A stretch of 64,000 bases of DNA. Origin: Jacaranda mimosifolia. Its lineage: Eukaryota > Streptophyta > Magnoliopsida > Lamiales > Bignoniaceae. The notes beneath the pieces were generated by a model that was given only the letters and a program-made list of their open reading frames with translations, ran no database searches and was not told the origin of the DNA. The stretch covers positions 45,556,501 through 45,620,500 of the forward strand of contig CM032117.1 in NCBI GenBank assembly GCA_018894105.1, given 5' to 3'. A program made the position numbers and the translations under genes. This document shows, in pieces, positions 57,840-64,000 of this stretch (its first letter is position 1; each line of letters begins with the position of its first letter).

Positions 57840-59261
57840 TCAAATCCTATAAATAGAATTTTTGACCCCTTCGAGCAATTTCCATAGCAATCGAATCACA
57901 CAGTGCCATCCAATAAAACTCTTAGGATTATTTTCATCTTCTACATTAATAACTCTATTTTCAATAACACGTTCAATGCATGGCTCATAACTTTCATTGG
58001 CAGCTATTTGAAATGCCTCATCTGCAACATTATTCTTCCTTATATAATAATTATGAATAGCCATAGTTGCTAGCACAACTTCTCTTTGTGTGTTAATGTG
58101 AAAATAAGGCATATGAGCCAAAATATTCTAGCATGCTTTCCGAAGTCCAAAAGTTCGTTCAATAATATTTTTGCATGAAAATGGAAGTAATTGAACTTTT
58201 CCTTCAAATTTCTTGGTGCACGTTGGTGCCCATTTCTAGCTTGACGAAAGTCTTCAAGATGATATCTTATATTCGCTCCCTAATGAGGACCCATATATCC
58301 AGGCATATGCGAGTAACCAGCATCAACCAAATAATATTTTTTCCCTTTTGGATGAGGAAAATTGAGATCCAATATACGAATAGCTTCTCCAAATATCCTA
58401 TTGTCATGAGCAACTCCTTCCTATCCAACCTAAGCAAATGTAAAACACATATTAAAATCTACAACTGCAAGAATGTTTTGAGTGGCATACCCTTTGCACC
58501 CAATATATGGTATTGCTCGTCCTTGTGGTAGTTGAGCCTTCACATGTGTGCCATCAATTGCTCCAATGCAATCCTATAAACACAAAATGAAAAGAAAGTG
58601 CTAGAATTTTAATATGCAGATATATGAGGATATGTATCCATTATCTAATTTAAAAATTACTTACATCAAAAAATAGCCTGTATTGATAATGTTGTGGCCT
58701 ATGATATCCTTTTTCCCTCATTATACTCATGATGAGGTCTGATTATATCATTAGCTAGCTTACCCACCTTCTTCAAAACTCTATGAAAATGTCTTGAGAT
58801 AGTTTCACCTGAATAATTAAATACCTCTTGCATCAACCGATTATCCACACCATGAGCACATATTATCAGAAATACCCCCACCCCTTCATAAACAAACATT
58901 CCCTTTGTTGGATGAAGACATACTCATGGGTCAATTCATGACATAAATCAAAGAACACAAATTTTTCAAGACGGAATACTTGATAAGATCTTAGTCCATG
59001 CCCATTTAATATCTGCTCTAGGAATTTATGACCAGTGCACATGGATGTTCGACACGGAACCTTTGAAATATAGTTCTTATAATATGTTAAAATACTATGT
59101 GTCATTACTTGACACAAAGTCCACCAATCCAAGTCTTGTTGAATCTGATGGTCATTTTCACTCATTTCCTCATCATCAAAGCTATTTGGACTAATCAAAG
59201 AATAATTTGATATTTCCTAGAGCTTTACTGAAGCACAATCTTGAATATCCCATGACTCCAT
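57840..59261 (-). pseudogene. PIF/Harbinger transposase (DDE_Tnp_4)
   Basis: The minus strand starts at 59261 (MESWDIQDCASV). It contains KFLEQILNGHGLRSYQVFRL and FVFFDLCHELTHEYV, then in another frame HGVDNRLMQEVFNYSGETIS and RHFHRVLKKVGKLANDIIRP. A 91-bp intron (58574-58664) follows. The catalytic domain reads DCIGAIDGTHVKAQLPQGRA (first Asp), HDNRIFGEAIRILDL, KYYLVDAGYSHMPGYMGP (second Asp) and, after a frameshift, CKNIIERTFGLRKAC (Glu) and REVVLATMAIHNYYIRK. All three catalytic residues are recognisable, but stops and frameshifts break the frame. With the Myb/SANT gene upstream it forms a two-gene Harbinger unit. Confidence 0.85.
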
Positions 59262-59869
59262 TGAACTACAGAAAGTCATGAAAAAGAAATTAATATCTAA
59301 TTGTAATAATGAATTCTCCATTAGGGATTTTAGAATCTGAATCCAATACTATTTTAATCCAAGATAGATGGTTTTTAATGCAAAAATCAAACTATATGAA
59401 TTAGCAAACAAAAGAAAGGAAAACAGAAATCATGGAGCACATGGAGTGATGGCATGATGATGCAATCAAATAGAACGAGTTCATTTCACATAAATCATAA
59501 ACTTGTTTGCCATTCTAAAAAGATATCCGAATCTAGTTGACATGCAACAAGCTTATATACAAAAAATAAGTTAATTGATATACATTGCAGAATAAAATTT
59601 TGATTGTGCATATATACCATATTTAAGAAACTATTATCTCAGTCTTTGTCCCCAGCAAACAAATGAAAAGCTAAATCCTACTGCATCACCACCTCAAAAA
59701 TATAACCAAACTGGCTTGTTAACCAAATATAACTATGATTATAAAAAAATCATTGCCAAAAGAAGTACAATCTTTGTCTGCCAAAATATAAGCATCATCT
59801 TTAAATAAGAATTGCCAGAATACAAAGTCAACTATTTTTTCTTAAATTGATTATCATTAAACTCTAGCA
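59262..59869. other. spacer between the Harbinger genes
   Basis: AT-rich and non-coding. It separates the transposase from the Myb/SANT partner; both genes are on the minus strand. Confidence 0.6.
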
Positions 59870-60929
59870 AGATAAACGAGACTCATGATAAGGTTGACTA
59901 GCAAACACTCCTCGCATATCTTTTTTGCTCAGCATGTTACATGAATAGTTCCAAAGTTCACTTTGGGGTGCTATTCTAGGAACATTGCCCAACATCTTGA
60001 TTACAACCCCAATAGTCATCTTTGTTGATGATCTAGAGGTAGCAGTGTGATAAACTGTAAAAGGTAATGAATATCTTCCTTCAATGAAGCAGCCCCTGAA
60101 ACTTTCTTCTTCCCTTTACTTTTTTCCCTACTAAATTTTCTTTTAATGCTTTCCAAAGATGGGAATATAACTTCATTTCTAGCATCACTTGCTCTTTTAG
60201 GTCTAGATTTTGTGCTATACTCAGTTATTCCTACATCCTCAGTGTCATCACTATTGCTAATCTGCACATGTTCCTCTTTATATTCTTTTGATTCACCATC
60301 ACCCTCTAACATTGCTTCTCCACTATCAATCTCATTCTCAGATCTTTAGCTAGGTACTTGTGCTCTTTCTTCCATGGCAGCAACATTAGAAAATAGTTTA
60401 TCATATCGAAACAAATCAAAGATAAATCCTTGTTCCTAAACTTGCTATAGTTACTGTTTTCCTACAAGAACAATTATACTCAAATTAACCTTAGTTTGAT
60501 AAATAAAACAAAATATTAAACTATGTATAAGATTAGTGTTTGAGAAATTACTTTTAGTTTTCTCTCTCACCACTCATCAGAAGCATCAAACGAGTTCTTT
60601 ATTGGATCACAACCTACTCCACTCTCCTTGTGCATTAATTTTCTAAATAATATCCAATCTTTCTTCATAGTATCCCAATAATTTCTAAGTTGTTTGTAGA
60701 CATAGTTTCAACAAGTCATTTCATTAAACCTCTTGACTTAAATTTTCCACCCGTTGACATTGAAGTGACTATTTGGCCTATTACTTTTCTCAATTTTTTG
60801 CTCACACAACTCAATAAACTTAATAGAAGAAAATGGATCCCACCTTGCAATGGAGCGCCCTTCACTCAACTCACTTGTTTTACTTGCACCCTTACTTATA
60901 CTCTTACCAAAATTTGGATTTGACATCAC
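59870..60929 (-). pseudogene. Myb/SANT-like partner protein of PIF/Harbinger
   Basis: The minus strand begins MMSNPNFGKSISKGASKT and RWDPFSSIKFIELCEQKIEK, SHFNVNGWKI. After a stop it continues VKRFNEMTC and YKQLRNYWDTMKKDWILFRK, DPIKNSFDASDEW, the Myb/SANT-like DNA-binding domain of plant Harbinger-associated proteins. An intron starts near 60550. After it, KFRNKDLSLICFD and a Ser/Asp-rich 98-codon frame (60312-60016) are readable, and a C-terminal helix region (VIKMLGNVPRIAP, LSKKDMRGVF) ends near 59890. The protein normally helps the transposase bind transposon ends in the nucleus. Stops and shifts make this copy inactive. Confidence 0.75.
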
Positions 60930-61192
60930 TCCTTTATTTCTTTTCTCTTAATTCTCCATTTAGAAATTTACCTCCAATTACCTATAAACAGGAAATCCAA
61001 TACACAGGATGAGAAAAGAAAAAACAATAGCACAAGAATATAGCCACACCATCCTGCATTTGAGTATTATTCCCTTCCCCCCAAAATTCTATTTATTTCC
61101 AATTCATCTCATGTTATTATTCTTAATATCCAAGTAGAACCCAACATTTGGGCAGGTTTTCATGGGTTTCCACAAGGAATAGTTACAATGAA
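60930..61192. other. short non-coding spacer
   Basis: Upstream region of the Myb/SANT gene. No terminus was recognised. Confidence 0.5.
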
Positions 61193-61560
61193 CACTACAA
61201 CAAATTGCACTTCACGTAACAAAAACTTTGGTAACAAAGGTAAAATTCGTTACAAATGTTAAATGTATAGTAACAAAATTGATTTTTTGTTACAAATAAA
61301 TTTTTCTTGAGTAACTAAGTAAAAGTCTTGTTACCTTTAACTCAAATTTGTTACCTTATATATCTTACGTTCGTAACTAAGCAGTAATTCATTGTGGAAA
61401 ATGTTATTTTGTTACATATAACATTTTCTGTCATATAAGAAGATATATTTGTAACAAAATTTGGCACCTTTCGTAACAACGAAATATTTGTTACAAATAA
61501 AATATATTGTAACAAAATTTGTAGTTACTAAACTTCAATTAATTTCCCTCCAAAATTCAT
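61193..61560. mobile_element. CACTA-like 5' terminus with GTAAC/GTTAC subterminal array (copy 2)
   Basis: Starts CACTACAACAAATTGCACTT and carries a dense GTAAC/GTTAC array ending TTTGTAGTTACTAAACTTCA, closely parallel to 56229-56580 in the same orientation. It probably belongs to an element whose other end lies beyond the window. Confidence 0.6.
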
Positions 61561-61619
61561 TCCCTCCAAATATCAGTTGTACACATATAGTAACAATGAT
61601 TTTCGTTAGTAATTATAAA

Positions 61620-63620
61620 TGGATATTGAGTTAAATTTTTACAAATACTTTTGGGTTGGGCTTTTGTTCAAGAAATGGGCTTCACAATAATGTAAAGAAT
61701 TTGGTAATTGGGCTTAACCAATTTTTTAGTGAATTATTGTTGTACTAGGTTTTATTTTAAGGATTGAACTCTAAAAAATTTGAAGTCAATGATCCATTAG
61801 TTGAGCTAATTTTCTTTAAAACATTGGGTTTTATAAATTTTTTGTGAATTACTCACTGAATTGGAGGTTCTCATTTATCAAATAGGTTTGATCAAATTTA
61901 AAGTAAATTAAGTGGTGAATTGGGCTTCATTGTAACATTTTGTCTTGAACAAATTTGAAGTTAGGTAAATGGTGAATTAGAATTTCTTTAAGGAACTAAG
62001 CTTATTTTTTATTAACTGGACTTCACATTAGTTTAAATAATTGATTACTTTGGGTTGACAAGCTTAATTTTTTACTAATTGGCTTAACTAGTATTTTAGT
62101 GAATTGGAAAATTAGATTTCATACTAATTTGAAAAATTCATTAATTGGGCTTTACCAACTTATTTTTTATTAATTGGGCTTCAATAATTGTCTTTGTAAA
62201 TTAGTGAATTGGGATTTCTATATGAATTGGATTTGACATTAACTTAAAGAATTCATTAATTGGGCTTTCTCAACTTTTCTTTATTTTTAATGTGAGTTCA
62301 CCAATGTTTTAGTAAATTAATGTTATTTGGTAAAGAATTGGGTTTGACATTAAATTACAGAGTTGATTAATTGGGCATTAGCAACTCCTTTTTTATTAAT
62401 TGGGCTTCACTAATTTTATAAAGAATTAGTGTCATCTTTTAAGAATTGGACTTGACATTAATTTAAAAAATTAGTTGATTGTGCTTCTCTAATTTATTCT
62501 TAAGAACTGAGTTTCACAAAATGTTTTAGAAAATTAGCTAGTAGGCTTTGTTTAAGAATTGAAATTCGCCAATTATAACTTGGTGAATAAATTGGTGAAT
62601 TGAGATTTACATTAATTTAAAGATTGGCTAATTGAGCTTCTCCAGCTAATTAAAATTTGTATTTCACCAAATTTTTTAGTAAATTGATGAATTAGACTTC
62701 ATTTAAGAATTGGATTACAAATATTTTACTGAATTCGTGACTGAACTTTGTTTAAGAATTTGTCTTTCTTAATTAAAGAATTAGTTAATTTAACTTCACC
62801 AACTTCTTTTTTAAAATTGAGTTTGATAAATTTTTAAATGAACTCAGCTTCATATTAATCTATAAAATTCATCAATTGGACATTACCAACTTCGTTTTTT
62901 TCTTAACAAGCTTGACCAATTTTTCAGTAAATTAATAAATTGGGCTTCTTTGTGGGCTTCAATTAATCTCTTTTTAAGAATAATGATTCACCAATGGTAA
63001 AAAGTTATCTTGGGTTTGACTTTAATTTAAAAAATTAGTTAAATATGATTCTCTAATTTATTTTTTAAGAATTGAATTTCACAAAAAGTTTTAGAAAATC
63101 ATTTATTATGCTTTGTTTAAGAATTGGAATTCACCAATTATAACTTGGTGAGTAAATTGGTGAATTGAGATTTACGTTCATCTAAAGACTGTTAATTTAG
63201 CTTCTCCAGTTAATTAAAAATTGTATTTCACCAAAATTTTTAGTGAATTGATGAATTAGACTTCATTTAAGAATTGAGTTACAAATATTATAGTGAATTC
63301 GTGATTGAACTTTGTTTAAAAATTTGTGTCTTTCTTAATTAGAGAATTAGTTAACTTAACTTCACCAACTACTTTTTTAAAGTTGGGCTTTAAACTTTTT
63401 TAAATGATCTGGGCTTCATATTAATTTATTAAATTCGTCAATTGGGCTTTACCAACTTATTCTTTTTCTTAATGGGCTTGACCAATTTTTCAATGAGTTA
63501 CTAATTGGCCATTCTTAATGAATTAAGTTTCATATTGATTTATATATTTGATTAATTGGACTTCACCAAAATCTTTTTTATTAATTGGGCTTGACCAATT
63601 TTGCAGTAAATTAATTCTAA
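61620..63620. repeat. diverged TTGGGCTTCA-type repeat field (copy 2)
   Basis: About 2 kb made almost entirely of variants of AATTGGGCTTCACCAA, TTTTTAGTGAATTG and TTTAAGAATTGG at irregular spacing in one orientation. A larger direct duplication lies within it (62450-62940 and 63014-63500, offset about 564 bp). It is non-coding. Confidence 0.75.
62450..63500. repeat. direct duplication of about 485 bp, offset 564 bp
   Basis: Collinear blocks share ATTTAAAAAATTAGTT, CCAATTATAACTTGGTGA, AATTAGACTTCATTTAAGAA and TTCGTGA-TGAACTTTGTTT. Confidence 0.85.
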
Positions 63621-64000
63621 ATTACACAATAATATTAAAATCATAAATATATGTAAAATAGTTCAATTCAACATAAAAATATTTTATTTATTAATTCAAG
63701 TATCATAAATAAAAATTATCGATAAAAATTTCAGTTTATCCTCTCAACTGTATATGTTTCATTTATTTTTTTCATGTTTTTGTTGACATGGCAAGTTGAA
63801 TTGCCACGTGAGAAAGAAGGAAGACAAATATGATGATATGACACTATGTGGTGCCAAATCAGGCGCCACATAGGATCAGGCTACTGACGGATGAGCTTCG
63901 GGCCCAATTTGTCCTCAAATTGCCAAATTTCAGGATATATTGTATCAATCTTGTGGCCCGAAAAGATAAAATCAAAATTTTCCAGTGGGGTATAAGTACG
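63621..64000. other. non-coding window end
   Basis: AT-rich at first, then less so. Nothing was recognised. It may be interior sequence of the element beginning at 61193. Confidence 0.5.

Noticed and set aside
56229..61560. The two CACTACAACAAA ends as the left and right end of one element
   Set aside because: They are in direct, not inverted, orientation. A right end would have to read TTTGTTGTAGTG.

Overview
This window reads as an AT-rich, transposon-dense piece of nuclear DNA from a flowering plant, most likely a eudicot. The basis is plant-type Copia, Tat-like Gypsy and chromovirus retrotransposons, plant MULE, hAT, CACTA and PIF/Harbinger DNA transposons, a plant F-box-associated gene and a plant C2H2 zinc-finger family. 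Species cannot be named from the sequence. Only one host gene looks intact: a single-exon C2H2 zinc-finger protein at 1783-2814 on the plus strand. An F-box gene at 17.8-18.8 kb is broken by frameshifts. Everything else recognisable is mobile DNA or its remains, much of it nested.

Layout. 0-4 kb: AT-rich flank, a 354-bp MULE-type MITE with a 9-bp target duplication, then the zinc-finger gene. 4.07-7.03 kb: a decayed plus-strand Copia (LTR, primer-binding site, gag, protease/pre-integrase) whose LTR carries a 372-bp CACTA MITE and a 306-bp miniature LTR element. A second copy of the LTR at 32.4-33.3 kb lacks both and so shows the sequence before insertion. 7.16-16.71 kb: a MULE-like element with 9-bp target duplications that contains a huge inverted repeat of two Tat-like Gypsy elements, joined through RNase H with both 5' LTRs outermost. 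17.8-18.8 kb: F-box pseudogene. 19.37-25.31 kb: a second MULE, also with 9-bp target duplications, filled by a 408/449-bp tandem array. 26.2-31.9 kb: an L1-type LINE 3' end split by a hAT (DUF659) transposon. 31.9-33.3 kb: Copia fragments.

33.4-54.9 kb: a long-LTR (about 2.2 kb) Copia on the minus strand in an LTR-internal-LTR-internal-LTR array. A 703-bp hAT MITE sits in the first LTR, and a degenerate chromovirus with a 193-bp tandem repeat sits at 43.1-48.8 kb. 55.0-56.0 kb: remnant of a CACTA protein with a DUF4216 domain. 56.2-64.0 kb: two same-orientation CACTACAACAAA termini with GTAAC-motif arrays, around a two-gene PIF/Harbinger unit (transposase plus Myb/SANT partner), followed by diverged TTGGGCTTCA-type repeats.

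The features most worth a second look are the inverted Gypsy pair (its two LTR promoters point inward, so read-through from either would give a long hairpin RNA), the miniature LTR element with an empty site in the same window, and the tandem arrays lodged inside transposons. Coding remnants were read by conceptual translation and family recognition by eye. No alignments or searches were run, so boundaries without a target-site duplication are approximate.
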